DNA from: an uncultured Bacteroides sp.
Lineage (GTDB): Bacteria > Bacteroidota > Bacteroidia > Bacteroidales > Bacteroidaceae
Length of the DNA stretch: 26,726 nt
Assembly: GCA_900544675.1 (NCBI GenBank)
Contig: UQVZ01000042.1
Location: 1-26,726 of the forward strand
Direction: 5' to 3'
Shown here: piece by piece, positions 15,664 to 24,446 of the stretch
How positions within the stretch are numbered: position 1 is the first letter of the stretch
Layout of the letters: every line of letters begins with the position of its first letter
The notes under the pieces: model-generated
Told to the model about the DNA's origin: nothing
The model's input: the letters and a program-made list of their open reading frames with translations, nothing else
Database searches by the model: none
Program-made: the position numbers and the translations under genes

Positions 15664-16824
15664 ATGAAATATCGGTTATTATTCCTGCTTTTCGCCGGCT
15701 GGCTGATAGGAACAGCCTCTGCCGGACTGCATGCGCAAATCCGTACCGGAGCCGAACGGACCGAGCTGTATATACCTTTATTGGAAGGGAAACGTGTATC
15801 GCTGGTCGTGAACCAGACCTCTCTCATCGGGCGCACACACCTGCTCGACTCGCTTCTTGCCCGAGGCATACAAGTAGTGCGGCTTTTCGCTCCCGAACAC
15901 GGACTGCGCGGGGAAGCGGATGCCGGCGCAACCGTCAAGGACGGAAAAGACATCCGTACAGGTATTCCCATCCTCTCTCTTTATGGGAAAAACAAGAAGC
16001 CTCAACCCGAGCAGTTGCAAGGAACAGACTTCGTTGTATTCGACATCCAGGATGTAGGCGCACGGTTTTACACATATATCAGCACTTTATATTACGTGAT
16101 GCAGGCTTGTGCCGAAAACGGGAAAACACTGCTTGTGCTCGACCGCCCGAATCCATGCGACTACGTAGACGGACCGGTATTGGAACCTGAATTCCGTAGT
16201 TTTGTCGGGATGCTACCTGTTCCGGTCTTGCACGGATGCACCGTAGGAGAAATCGCCCGAATGATTAACGGCGAAGGATGGCTGGGCAAGGGATTGCATT
16301 GCCAATTGGAAGTGATTCCGACAGAAGGCTGGAGGCACGGACAACCGTATTCACTTCCCGTCAAGCCCTCTCCTAACCTGCCCAACGACCAAGCCATCGC
16401 GCTTTACGCCTCGCTCTGCCCTTTCGAAGGAACATCCATCAGTGTGGGACGCGGCACTCCATTCCCGTTTCAAGTCATCGGAAGCCCTGACCTCAAAGTG
16501 TATTCATTCCGCTTCATGCCCCGTCCGCTGAAAGGTTCAGACATGAACCCACTGCACAAAAACACTTATTGTTACGGTCTGAACCTGCAACAGGCAGAAG
16601 TTCCCCACGGCTTTACCCTGAAATACATCCTTCAGTTCTACCGGCAATATACCGACAATCCGCAAGCCTTCTTCACCCGTCCCCGCTGGTTCGACCTGCT
16701 GATGGGAACAGACAGCGTAAGACTATCTATTATAAAAGGAAAGACCGAAGCCGAGATACGGACTACATGGGAACCGGCACTCCGGCAATACAAAACCATA
16801 AGAGGAAAATACCTTATCTATTAG
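15664..16824 (+). CDS. DUF1343 / GH171 exo-beta-N-acetylmuramidase (NamZ-like)
   Basis: 386 residues with signal peptide 1-24 (LHA-Q), so periplasmic or exported. The family hallmarks are clear: VSLVVNQTSL (45-54), FAPEHGLRGEADAG (75-88), FDIQDVGARFYTYIS (126-140), LDRPNPCDYVDGP (159-171) and HGCTVGEIARM (190-200). Characterised members (NamZ) cleave terminal N-acetylmuramic acid from the non-reducing end of peptidoglycan chains, feeding muropeptide recycling. Glu78 in the EHG motif is a plausible acid/base residue; this is inferred from conservation. It is convergent with the porin gene, the two stops being 16 bases apart with no visible terminator. Confidence 0.92.
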   Translation: MKYRLLFLLFAGWLIGTASAGLHAQIRTGAERTELYIPLLEGKRVSLVVNQTSLIGRTHLLDSLLARGIQVVRLFAPEHGLRGEADAGATVKDGKDIRTGIPILSLYGKNKKPQPEQLQGTDFVVFDIQDVGARFYTYISTLYYVMQACAENGKTLLVLDRPNPCDYVDGPVLEPEFRSFVGMLPVPVLHGCTVGEIARMINGEGWLGKGLHCQLEVIPTEGWRHGQPYSLPVKPSPNLPNDQAIALYASLCPFEGTSISVGRGTPFPFQVIGSPDLKVYSFRFMPRPLKGSDMNPLHKNTYCYGLNLQQAEVPHGFTLKYILQFYRQYTDNPQAFFTRPRWFDLLMGTDSVRLSIIKGKTEAEIRTTWEPALRQYKTIRGKYLIY

Positions 16825-16840
16825 AGAATTATCTCAATAA

Positions 16841-17908
16841 TCAGCGGTCATTCCCCAACTCTAAAGATACACGCAACAATCCTGCAACAAAATTGTGTTT
16901 GTGATGATGCATCACATGCAAAGCCGGCTGCACGGAAAGCCAGGAAGTGAGGTGACAATGAATCGTGCATTCGATATCCGTCTCATCGCCTTCGGCAAAA
17001 TGCATGTGATTGCACACGATGCCTGCCGTCATATCGTTGCGGGCTATGCGGTTCATTACCAGTCCGCCACCCCAATATCCCTTGCAAGCTACATCGCACC
17101 TTGTCATTGCTGCACCTTGTCCCAAAAGAATCAGTTGCGATTTGCCGAACATCGCCAAAGGCTGTTCCAACAATCCCCAAAAGCCCGTTTCCCGTTCGAG
17201 TACGCTCCCGTCATCGGAAGAAGGAGTCTTGCCATGCACATAGCCCAATGTATAGCTGGCAGCCTGCTCGCCTTTTGTAGGAATTTCGTATGAAACACAG
17301 CCGATAGAGAACACACCGTCGCTCGAAGGGCAGAAACGGAACTGACGGTTGAAGTCATCGCTTGCCACCCCGTTGTACACACTTGCCTTCAGCGTAAGCC
17401 CGTCTATCGGAAGATATTCCAGATGGATACCCATAGCTCCCAACGGAAATGTAGCCAACGGATAGTTCAACGAAAGAATGGGATAATCGGCATCAGCAGC
17501 CCCGGTAAAAAGCCCCGTTGCCGGCGTCGTGAAATAATCGGCATCCACATTGCGCAGACCTGCCGATACAAAAAAGCGTTCGCCGAAAGACTGGCGTAGC
17601 GAAGCTTGCATCAAACGGAAAGGTTTATTCTCGTCGGCATAGATATTCGACAAACCGAGGTTATCATCATCTACCGCGCCCCCTGTCTGCCAGGTAGCTA
17701 TCGCCATGCCTTCGAAAGCGGCGCCTTTCCACAATCCTACTTCTACACCTGCCTCCAGGTAATTGATCCATGAGGTTTTTCCATTTGTCATGTTCCATTG
17801 CCCCTCGGTCATTGCCGTCAAGTTCCACCCTACACGGGGAGCTTGTGTTTGGGACATGGCTGAAGCTCCGCATAAGCAAGCGGCCAGCCCCACTAAAATC
17901 CGGTACAT
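16841..17908 (-). CDS. OprB-like porin / outer-membrane beta-barrel protein
   Basis: 355 residues. Signal peptide about 1-19 (AMS-Q). The mature part alternates short amphipathic strands and turns along its length (for example WNLTAMTEGQWNMT, FEGMAIATWQTGG, MGIHLEYLPIDGLTLKASVYNG), as in 16-18-strand barrels. The NLSN-like segment (LGLSNIYA), the FVSAGLRNVDADYF region and the late FWGLLEQPL segment resemble carbohydrate-selective OprB porins. The final segment LRVSLELGNDR lacks a terminal aromatic. Four cysteines in the distal half and an HHHKH cluster near the C-terminus are unusual for a porin. Transport substrate unknown. It is divergent from dnaG. Confidence 0.65.
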   Translation of the reverse strand: MYRILVGLAACLCGASAMSQTQAPRVGWNLTAMTEGQWNMTNGKTSWINYLEAGVEVGLWKGAAFEGMAIATWQTGGAVDDDNLGLSNIYADENKPFRLMQASLRQSFGERFFVSAGLRNVDADYFTTPATGLFTGAADADYPILSLNYPLATFPLGAMGIHLEYLPIDGLTLKASVYNGVASDDFNRQFRFCPSSDGVFSIGCVSYEIPTKGEQAASYTLGYVHGKTPSSDDGSVLERETGFWGLLEQPLAMFGKSQLILLGQGAAMTRCDVACKGYWGGGLVMNRIARNDMTAGIVCNHMHFAEGDETDIECTIHCHLTSWLSVQPALHVMHHHKHNFVAGLLRVSLELGNDR

Positions 17909-17938
17909 ATTTTTAAGCTTTTGTTTTTACTTGCGAGG

Positions 17939-17946
17939 CAAAGATA
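17939..17946 (-). promoter_or_regulatory. -7 element for the porin gene
   Basis: On the minus strand this reads TATCTTTG, an exact TAnnTTTG, 30 bases before the porin ATG. A TTG on the same strand at 17970-17968 lies 21 bases further upstream, near the expected -33 distance. Confidence 0.6.
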
Positions 17947-17959
17947 ATGAATTTATTCG

Positions 17960-17967
17960 TAATTTTG
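17960..17967 (+). promoter_or_regulatory. -7-like element just before dnaG
   Basis: TAATTTTG matches TAnnTTTG but ends only seven bases before the dnaG ATG at 17975. If used, transcription would begin at or next to the start codon, giving a leaderless mRNA. No -33 box at normal spacing was seen, so it may be chance in AT-rich DNA or overlap with the porin promoter. Confidence 0.35.
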
Positions 17968-17974
17968 CAACACC

Positions 17975-20065
17975 ATGATTGATCAAGCCACCATAGACAA
18001 GATAATGGACGCCGCACAGATTGTAGATGTGGTATCCGAATTTGTGACTCTCCGACGCCGGGGAGTGAACTACATCGGGTTGTGCCCTTTCCACAATGAA
18101 AAGACTCCTTCGTTCAGCGTATCCCCCAGCAAAGGCGTATGCAAGTGCTTCAGCTGCGGGAAGGGAGGCAACGTCGTACACTTCATCATGGAACACGAAC
18201 AGCTTTCCTACTACGAAGCCTTGAAGTGGCTGGCAAAGAAATACAACATCGAAATCAAGGAACGCGAGCTGACCGATGAAGAGAAACAGGCACACAGCCT
18301 GCGCGAAAGCCTGTTTGTGGTCAACCAGTTCGCTTCCGAATATTTCCAGGACACCTTATATAATAATATAGACGGGCAACGTATCGGCATGACTTACCTG
18401 CGCGGACGCGGATTCCGCGACGATATCATCAAGAAGTTCCAATTGGGGTACAGCACCGACAACCGCGACGCACTGGCACGGGCGGCTATCCAGAAAGGCT
18501 ACAAAGAAGAATTTCTGGTAAAGACCGGACTGTGTTACCGCAAAGAAGACGGCACCTTACGCGACCGTTTCTGGGGACGTGTCATCTTTCCCGTGCATAC
18601 CATTTCGGGCAAAGTGGTGGCTTTCGGCGGACGAGTGCTCAGCGCTGCTACCAAAAACGTGCAGATGAAATACGTCAACTCGCCCGAATCGGAAATCTAC
18701 CACAAAAGCAAAGAGCTGTATGGCATCTTCTTTGCCAAGCAGGCCATCGTGCGGCAAGACCGTTGCTTTCTGGTAGAAGGATATACCGATGTGATTTCCA
18801 TGCATCAAAGCGGCATCGAGAATGTGGTAGCCTCATCGGGAACCGCACTTACCTCCGACCAAATCCGCCTGATTCATCGCTTTACGAACAATATCACCGT
18901 GCTCTACGACGGTGACGGAGCGGGTATTAAAGCCAGCATCCGAGGCATCGACATGCTGCTGGAAGAAGGCATGAATGTCAAAGTCTGCCTGCTGCCCGAC
19001 GGTGATGACCCCGACAGCTTTGCTCGCAAACACAACGCAACCGATTATCAAGCCTACATCAACGACCATGAAGTAGACTTCATCCGCTTCAAGACCAATC
19101 TGCTGATGGAAGAGGCAGGCAAAGACCCGATTAAACGCGCGTCGCTGATTTCGAGTATCGTAAAAAGCATTTCGGTCATTCCGGACGCCATCGTTCGCTC
19201 GGTCTACATCCGTGAATGCAGCCAGTTGCTGCAGATGGAAGAAAAAGTGCTGATAGAGGCTACAGCCAAACTGATAGAACAAGCCCGCGAGACAAAGTTC
19301 AAGGAACAACAACGAAAAAAAGAACGCGAACAACGGTTGGCTGCCAATCCTTCCACTCCGGCATCTGCACCCGTACCGGAAGTGACGGCAAGTGAAATGC
19401 CTGTATCCGATACCGCCCCTCTTCCGGACAACGAACCAATGCCCCCCACCCCTGCACAGGAAGATACGTACAATTCGTACATCCCCGCAGAAGGAAACGA
19501 ACAAAAGGTTTTCTACGCCAAAGAGGAAGACCTGGTACGGATGCTTATCCGCTACGGCGAGAAAGTGATGTGCTACATCGAGAACGAAAACGGGGAAGAA
19601 GCGCCGCTTACGGTCATCGAATACATAGCGGCAGGATTGAAGGAAGACGAATTGCAATTCCATGATCCCTTGCACCGGCTGATTCTGCAAGAATGTGAAG
19701 CGCACGTACACGACCCGAACTTCATTGCCGAAAGACATTTCATTGCACATCCCGACCCGGCAGTCAGCAAACTGGCGGCAGACTTGGCAAGCGACCGTTA
19801 CCAACTGAGCAAATACCATTCGAAAGGACAGAAAATCATAACAGATGAAGAACGCCTGTACGAACTCATTCCCCGTTTGCTGCTCGACTTCAAGCTTTCG
19901 ATTGTAGAGGAAGAGATGAAACACACCTTACAGGCACTGACCGACCCTGCCGTTGCCAACAATCCGGAACGCTGCATGGAGATAATGAAACATTACAAGG
20001 AATTACATGAGACACAGAGCCTCATGGCACAGCGGGCAGGCGACCGTGTAGTGCTGAAACTGTAA
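17975..20065 (+). CDS. dnaG: DNA primase
   Basis: 696 residues, longer than the E. coli 581. DnaG lays down RNA primers for replication. Zinc-binding domain near the N-terminus: Cys37, His40, Cys58, Cys61. The RNA polymerase core contains the TOPRIM domain, with Glu268-Gly-Tyr-Thr-Asp272 and Asp312-Gly-Asp-Gly-Ala-Gly; the third acidic cluster is DGDDPDSFA. Residues about 442-511 form a charged coil followed by a Pro/Ala/Thr-rich linker, then a C-terminal region (about 512-690) expected to bind the replicative helicase, though not closely like the E. coli one. The start MIDQATIDKIMDAAQIVDVV is the family start. Divergent from the porin and convergent with recG. Confidence 0.97.
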   Translation: MIDQATIDKIMDAAQIVDVVSEFVTLRRRGVNYIGLCPFHNEKTPSFSVSPSKGVCKCFSCGKGGNVVHFIMEHEQLSYYEALKWLAKKYNIEIKERELTDEEKQAHSLRESLFVVNQFASEYFQDTLYNNIDGQRIGMTYLRGRGFRDDIIKKFQLGYSTDNRDALARAAIQKGYKEEFLVKTGLCYRKEDGTLRDRFWGRVIFPVHTISGKVVAFGGRVLSAATKNVQMKYVNSPESEIYHKSKELYGIFFAKQAIVRQDRCFLVEGYTDVISMHQSGIENVVASSGTALTSDQIRLIHRFTNNITVLYDGDGAGIKASIRGIDMLLEEGMNVKVCLLPDGDDPDSFARKHNATDYQAYINDHEVDFIRFKTNLLMEEAGKDPIKRASLISSIVKSISVIPDAIVRSVYIRECSQLLQMEEKVLIEATAKLIEQARETKFKEQQRKKEREQRLAANPSTPASAPVPEVTASEMPVSDTAPLPDNEPMPPTPAQEDTYNSYIPAEGNEQKVFYAKEEDLVRMLIRYGEKVMCYIENENGEEAPLTVIEYIAAGLKEDELQFHDPLHRLILQECEAHVHDPNFIAERHFIAHPDPAVSKLAADLASDRYQLSKYHSKGQKIITDEERLYELIPRLLLDFKLSIVEEEMKHTLQALTDPAVANNPERCMEIMKHYKELHETQSLMAQRAGDRVVLKL

Positions 20066-20098
20066 AGACATACAGTCGCAGCCAGGAACAGAGATGTA

Positions 20099-22198
20099 TC
20101 AGGAAATCACCGCCCAGTTCACATTCTTGTTCCGGAGTTCTTTCAGTTGCTGCCATACCACAGCATTCTCAGGACGTATGCCTTGCGGGTCCGCTTCAAG
20201 CAAATGCGCTGCCACCTCGCGTACATATTGTAAGAGCTGTCCGTCGCGGGCAATATCGGCTATTTTCAAGTCGAATGCCACACCGCTTTGCTGAGTGCCT
20301 TCCAGGTCACCCGGTCCCCGAAGCTTCAGGTCGGCTTCGGCTATCTCGAAGCCATCGTTGGTATCTACCATTATCTGAATACGCTTCCGGGTATCTTCGC
20401 TCAGCTTATAGCCTGTTACGAGAATGCAATACGACTGGTCGGCACCACGTCCCACCCTTCCCCTTAACTGGTGAAGCTGCGACAAGCCGAAGCGTTCGGC
20501 ATTCTCTATGACCATTACCGAAGCGTTGGGCACATTCACTCCGACTTCAATCACGGTAGTAGCCACCAAGATTTGGGTTTCTTTCTCGATAAAGCGTTGC
20601 ATCTCCGCATCTTTCTCGGCAGGTTTCATCTTGCCGTGCACTTTACTCACCTTGTATTCGGGAAAAGCCTCGCAAATATGCTGGTATCCGTCTTCCAGGT
20701 TCTTGATATCCATCTTCTCGCTTTCTTGAATCAACGGGTAAACGATGTAAGCCTGCCTGCCCTCCTGCAACTGCTTGCGGATAAAAGCATACATCGAAGG
20801 CCGCCGGTTATCAAACTGATGAATGGTCTGGATAGGTTTACGCCCCGGAGGAAGCTCATCGATGACAGATACATCGAGGTCGCCATAAAGCGTCATGGCT
20901 AAGGTACGCGGAATAGGCGTAGCGGTCATGACCAGTACATGAGGCGGAGTCACGCTCTTCCCCCATAGCTTGGCACGCTGCGCCACACCGAAACGATGTT
21001 GCTCGTCGATAACTACTAAACCCAGCGAAGCGAAACTTACCGTATCTTCTATCACGGCATGCGTGCCTATCAATATCTGTACCTCGCCCGTTACCAAATC
21101 GCGCAAAATGGCTTCGCGCCGTTTCCCTTTCACATTTCCGGTAAGCAATTCCACACGTACCGCCATTCCGGAAAGGAAACGGGTAATGGTTTCATAGTGC
21201 TGGTTGGCAAGGATTTCGGTGGGTGCCATCATACATGCCTGATAGCCGTTGTCCAGCGCTATGAGCATGACCATCAGTGCCACCAGGGTCTTTCCGCTCC
21301 CCACGTCGCCTTGAAGCAGACGGTTCATTTGCCTGCCGTTCTTCATATCACGGCGCATCTCCTTGATGACCCGCTTTTGCGCACCGGTCAACTGGAAAGG
21401 AAGATTCCGGGTATAAAACGTATTAAAAATATCTCCTACCTTGCCAAACACCAGCCCCTTGAACTTGTTGCGCCGCTCTTGAGTATAACGCAGGATGTTC
21501 AGCTGTACATAGAAAAGCTCTTCGAACTTCAACCGGTACTGGGCACGGCGTAACAAGTCGGGATTCTGCGGAAAATGGATATTATACAAAGCATCTTTCA
21601 AGGACATCAGCCGATGTTGCTCAATCAATTGAAGGCTTAAAGTCTCTTCGATAGTTTCGCGCTGAAGCACCGCAAACAGATTCTTCATCAGCTTTTCCAT
21701 CGCGTGCGAATTCAGGCTGCTCCGCTTCATCCGTTCCGTCGTATTATAATAAGGCTGAAGCCCCATCGTGGATAAAGTCAGCTCGTCAGCAGGGTCGATG
21801 TCGGGATGAGCGATGTTGATACGTCCGTTGAATACGGTCGGCTTACCGAACACGATGTAAGGTTCGTGCGCCTTATACTTCCCTTCGACGTATTTCAATC
21901 CCTGAAACCACACGAGATCTACGACACCCGTACCGTCGGAGAAATGCCCTACAAGGCGGCGTTGCCTGCCTTCGCCGAATGTTTCAAAGCTCAACACCTG
22001 TCCGCGCAACTGAATGTAAGGCATATTCCCGTCTATCTCATGGATGTAATACAACCGGCTACGGTCTACATACTTGTAAGGGAAATAATACAACAAGTCC
22101 TTGAAGGAAGAGATATTCAATTCCTTATTCAACAAGGCAGCCCGCTGGGGACCCACACCTTGCAAGAACTTTATGTCGCGCGTAGACAAATCGAGCAT
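20099..22198 (-). CDS. recG: ATP-dependent DNA helicase RecG
   Basis: 699 residues, normal length. RecG reverses stalled forks and migrates branched DNA. The wedge OB domain lies at about 60-150. Helicase motifs: Walker A GDVGSGKT (297-304), DEQH (398-401), TATPIPRT (425-432), and the motif VI block HQLRGRVGRG (576-585). It is the last gene of a minus-strand run, 25 bases after ispD, and is probably co-transcribed with it. It is convergent with dnaG with 33 bases between the stops and no strong hairpin. Confidence 0.97.
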   Translation of the reverse strand: MLDLSTRDIKFLQGVGPQRAALLNKELNISSFKDLLYYFPYKYVDRSRLYYIHEIDGNMPYIQLRGQVLSFETFGEGRQRRLVGHFSDGTGVVDLVWFQGLKYVEGKYKAHEPYIVFGKPTVFNGRINIAHPDIDPADELTLSTMGLQPYYNTTERMKRSSLNSHAMEKLMKNLFAVLQRETIEETLSLQLIEQHRLMSLKDALYNIHFPQNPDLLRRAQYRLKFEELFYVQLNILRYTQERRNKFKGLVFGKVGDIFNTFYTRNLPFQLTGAQKRVIKEMRRDMKNGRQMNRLLQGDVGSGKTLVALMVMLIALDNGYQACMMAPTEILANQHYETITRFLSGMAVRVELLTGNVKGKRREAILRDLVTGEVQILIGTHAVIEDTVSFASLGLVVIDEQHRFGVAQRAKLWGKSVTPPHVLVMTATPIPRTLAMTLYGDLDVSVIDELPPGRKPIQTIHQFDNRRPSMYAFIRKQLQEGRQAYIVYPLIQESEKMDIKNLEDGYQHICEAFPEYKVSKVHGKMKPAEKDAEMQRFIEKETQILVATTVIEVGVNVPNASVMVIENAERFGLSQLHQLRGRVGRGADQSYCILVTGYKLSEDTRKRIQIMVDTNDGFEIAEADLKLRGPGDLEGTQQSGVAFDLKIADIARDGQLLQYVREVAAHLLEADPQGIRPENAVVWQQLKELRNKNVNWAVIS

Positions 22199-22223
22199 GC
22201 CTTTTCAACGAAAAAATTAATGT

Positions 22224-22898
22224 TCAATCAGATTCAAGCAAGAATTCTGCCAGCTTCAAGTCGAACGGTGTAGTCAACTTGATGTTCTCACGGTTTCCTT
22301 TCACCAGTTCTACCCGATGGCCCGATGCTTCCACTACCGAAGCGTCATCCGTAAAAAGAGAGGTGTATGGCTGGGAATAAGCTTGCCTCAACACCGAAGC
22401 AAGAAAGACCTGAGGAGTCTGCACCAACTTGTACCGGTCGCGCGGAACAGTCACGCTTTCTCCGTTCTCCGATAGCTGACGAACCGTCTCTACTACATCC
22501 GTCACCGGTATCACCGCACCTTTCTGTGCTGCCATCCGGTAACATTCGGCTATCACTTCTTGTGCTACAAACGGGCGGACTCCATCGTGTACCCCGACCA
22601 GAGCTTCCCCGTCTTCCACCCATGCCAGTCCGTTCTTTACCGAATGGAAACGGGTCTCGCCTCCATCTGCTATACGATGCGGAAGCGTAAAGCCATACTC
22701 TTTACAAAGAGACTTCCAGTAGTCCTGTTGGTCTACTGGAAGCACTACAATCAGACGGATAGCTTTATCGTAGGCGTAAAAGGCTTCCAGCGTACGCATC
22801 AGTACCGGTTTGCCTTTGACCGGAAGAAACTGTTTGGGAATGTCTCCCCCCATACGCAAACCTTTTCCGCCTGCAACAATCACTACATACTTTCTCAT
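22224..22898 (-). CDS. ispD: 2-C-methyl-D-erythritol 4-phosphate cytidylyltransferase
   Basis: 224 residues, normal for the family. IspD couples MEP and CTP to CDP-methylerythritol in the non-mevalonate isoprenoid pathway. The CTP-binding N-terminal motif VAGGKGLRMG (8-17) and Lys22 in PKQFLP are present, with ADGGETRFHSV (77-87) and VHDGVRPF (103-110) in the active site. The C-terminus has KLTTPFDLKLAEF, the dimer-arm region. Its start overlaps the stop of the DJ-1 gene by four bases (ATGA type), which indicates translational coupling, and recG follows 25 bases later. Confidence 0.96.
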   Translation of the reverse strand: MRKYVVIVAGGKGLRMGGDIPKQFLPVKGKPVLMRTLEAFYAYDKAIRLIVVLPVDQQDYWKSLCKEYGFTLPHRIADGGETRFHSVKNGLAWVEDGEALVGVHDGVRPFVAQEVIAECYRMAAQKGAVIPVTDVVETVRQLSENGESVTVPRDRYKLVQTPQVFLASVLRQAYSQPYTSLFTDDASVVEASGHRVELVKGNRENIKLTTPFDLKLAEFLLESD

Positions 22899-23446
22899 TC
22901 AGCGAAAAGCATTCCGTTTTTCACTTCAGCCACTTTCTCTGCTCCGGCAAACTTCTCGAGAATAGCGAATCCGAAAGCTGATGCGGCTGCCGGACCTTTA
23001 CCCAAAATAAAGTTATCAGCTACCTGAACCATAGCGCCGGTATATTCAGCTCCCTCCAGGTATTTGTCGAAACCCGGATAGCAAGTAGCTTTCTTGCCTT
23101 TCAGCAATCCCCGTTTTCCGTATACCATCGGAGCGGCACAGATAGCCGCAAGCGGTTTCTGAGCTTCGGCAAAGCTACGTATCAGCTTATCCAGTCCGGC
23201 ATGCGCGTCCAGGTTGGTAGCTCCGGGCAGTCCGCCGGGCAATACAATCATTTCAATATCTTCCTCTTTCAGGTTCTCTATCAGGCAATCGGCTACTACG
23301 GGAACACCATGAGCGCCTTTCACCGTAGGTTCACCCATTACAGATACGGTTTTCACATCCAGACCGCCACGACGCAAAATATCGAGCGGGAAAAGAGCTT
23401 CCACTTCTTCGAAGCCTTCTGCTAAAAAAATACAAATCGATTTCAT
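22895..23446 (-). CDS. DJ-1/PfpI family protein (YajL/ThiJ-like)
   Basis: 183 residues, single cytosolic domain. The nucleophile-elbow cysteine is Cys103 in LAAICAAP. The partner glutamate is in EGFEEVEA (Glu16, by alignment with human DJ-1 Glu18), and GAHGVPVVAD precedes the VLPGG loop (68-72). The family includes deglycase/chaperone-like stress proteins whose exact activity is debated, so no specific reaction is assigned. It starts four bases after the tonB-like stop and overlaps ispD by four bases, placing it in the middle of the operon. Confidence 0.92.
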   Translation of the reverse strand: MKSICIFLAEGFEEVEALFPLDILRRGGLDVKTVSVMGEPTVKGAHGVPVVADCLIENLKEEDIEMIVLPGGLPGATNLDAHAGLDKLIRSFAEAQKPLAAICAAPMVYGKRGLLKGKKATCYPGFDKYLEGAEYTGAMVQVADNFILGKGPAAASAFGFAILEKFAGAEKVAEVKNGMLFAE

Positions 23447-23450
23447 ACGC

Positions 23451-24287
23451 TTATTTCAATTTAAAGTAATATGTTATAGTTCCTGATTGGTTGTTTACGC
23501 CATCCACCTGGTTGAACTGCGCCCGTCTTGCCGCTTCCTCTGCGGCACGCCTCAATGTCGGATTTACCGTATTGGTGCGTTTGTTTATTTGGGTACTGAT
23601 GACTTTTCCTGCCGGATTGACAACTATCGTCACCACTACCCGGCCTTCATCCTGTACGTTATAAATCGGCAAGGGCAATCCTTCTGCCCCCAACGAACGT
23701 CCGTTCAAATCAAATACACCCGACGCTCCCACGCCCGAAGTCTTTCCCGTATTACTATTTCCCGTAGGACTTCCCTGCATGCCTTCGCCTTCTCCGCTGC
23801 CTGTGCTTCCCATCTTGGAACCCTTTCCGAATGCGCCTGCCACTTTACTGGCAGCAGCCTGTGCCGCGGCACGTTCGGCTTCGGCACGCTTTTCGGCTTC
23901 TGTCTTTTCTTTCGGTCGGGCAGGAGTCTCGGTTTCCTTATGCTGTACAGGTGTCTGCTGCTCTTTCGCCGGTTCCTTCTTCCGCGGCTTCTCTTTTTCC
24001 ACCACCAACGAGGGTTCATCGTTTTGGGTAATCAAAGGCTGCTCTTCTCCGACTTCGGGTTGCGAAGCTTCCGGTTCTGTCGCTTCGGGTTGTGACAACA
24101 CATCCACTTCCGTCAGCATATAAGGGTCGGCATCGCCTTCTCCTGTTTCCATATTGCCCAACATCACAGGCACCCCTCCTTCTTCCTGTTCAGGCGGAAG
24201 GACAAGCACATACAGGAACAAGAATATGACGACCGCAATATGTAACACCACGGTTCCTATAAGTCCGATTAACTTGCTTCGTTTCAC
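23451..24287 (-). CDS. TonB-family energy transducer
   Basis: 278 residues. One N-terminal membrane helix (7-29) contains His16, placed like the functionally important histidine of TonB. A Pro/Glu/Lys-rich periplasm-spanning segment follows (about 31-150), with an Ala/Glu helix at 128-152 reminiscent of TolA, then a Gly/Ser-rich stretch (153-190). The C-terminal domain (about 200-278: PIYNVQDEGRVVVTIVVNPAGK to TYYFKLK) has the TonB fold that contacts outer-membrane receptors. With ExbB and ExbD upstream it forms an inner-membrane proton-motive-force module. Whether it acts as TonB or in a Tol-like role is not decidable here. Confidence 0.88.
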   Translation of the reverse strand: MKRSKLIGLIGTVVLHIAVVIFLFLYVLVLPPEQEEGGVPVMLGNMETGEGDADPYMLTEVDVLSQPEATEPEASQPEVGEEQPLITQNDEPSLVVEKEKPRKKEPAKEQQTPVQHKETETPARPKEKTEAEKRAEAERAAAQAAASKVAGAFGKGSKMGSTGSGEGEGMQGSPTGNSNTGKTSGVGASGVFDLNGRSLGAEGLPLPIYNVQDEGRVVVTIVVNPAGKVISTQINKRTNTVNPTLRRAAEEAARRAQFNQVDGVNNQSGTITYYFKLK

Positions 24288-24303
24288 GATTCTAATGCTT
24301 TAT

Positions 24304-24446
24304 AGTTGACAAGGTGACCAGGTAACCAGGTGACTAGGTTTAAATAGTCCGATTGCTTCAGTATGCTAAAACCTTGTCAACTCGTCAACTTGTCAACTCG
24401 TCAACTTATAAACTAATAAACTTACAAACTCATCAACTAATTAACT
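24304..24446. repeat. Octamer tandem repeats and inverted repeat between exbD and tonB
   Basis: Bases 24308-24339 are four octamers of the GACAAGGT/GACCAGGT type. Bases 24375-24446 are nine consecutive octamers of the form NNNNAACT (TGTCAACT, CGTCAACT, TGTCAACT, CGTCAACT, TATAAACT, AATAAACT, TACAAACT, CATCAACT, AATTAACT). AGTTGACAAGGT (24304-24315) and ACCTTGTCAACT (24371-24382) are perfect 12-base inverted repeats, so the two blocks are complementary. The array runs into the last codons and stop of exbD. A related tract follows nadK at 26600-26726. Confidence 0.85.

Noticed and set aside
18833..19924. 363-codon minus-strand frame opposite dnaG
   Set aside because: It is a codon-bias shadow of the DnaG reading frame, with Cys/Phe-rich low-plausibility sequence.
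24304..24446. Phase-variable promoter or contingency locus
   Set aside because: The octamers are diverged from each other, lie between genes of one operon, and no invertase or alternative promoter is visible; slippage control is not supported.
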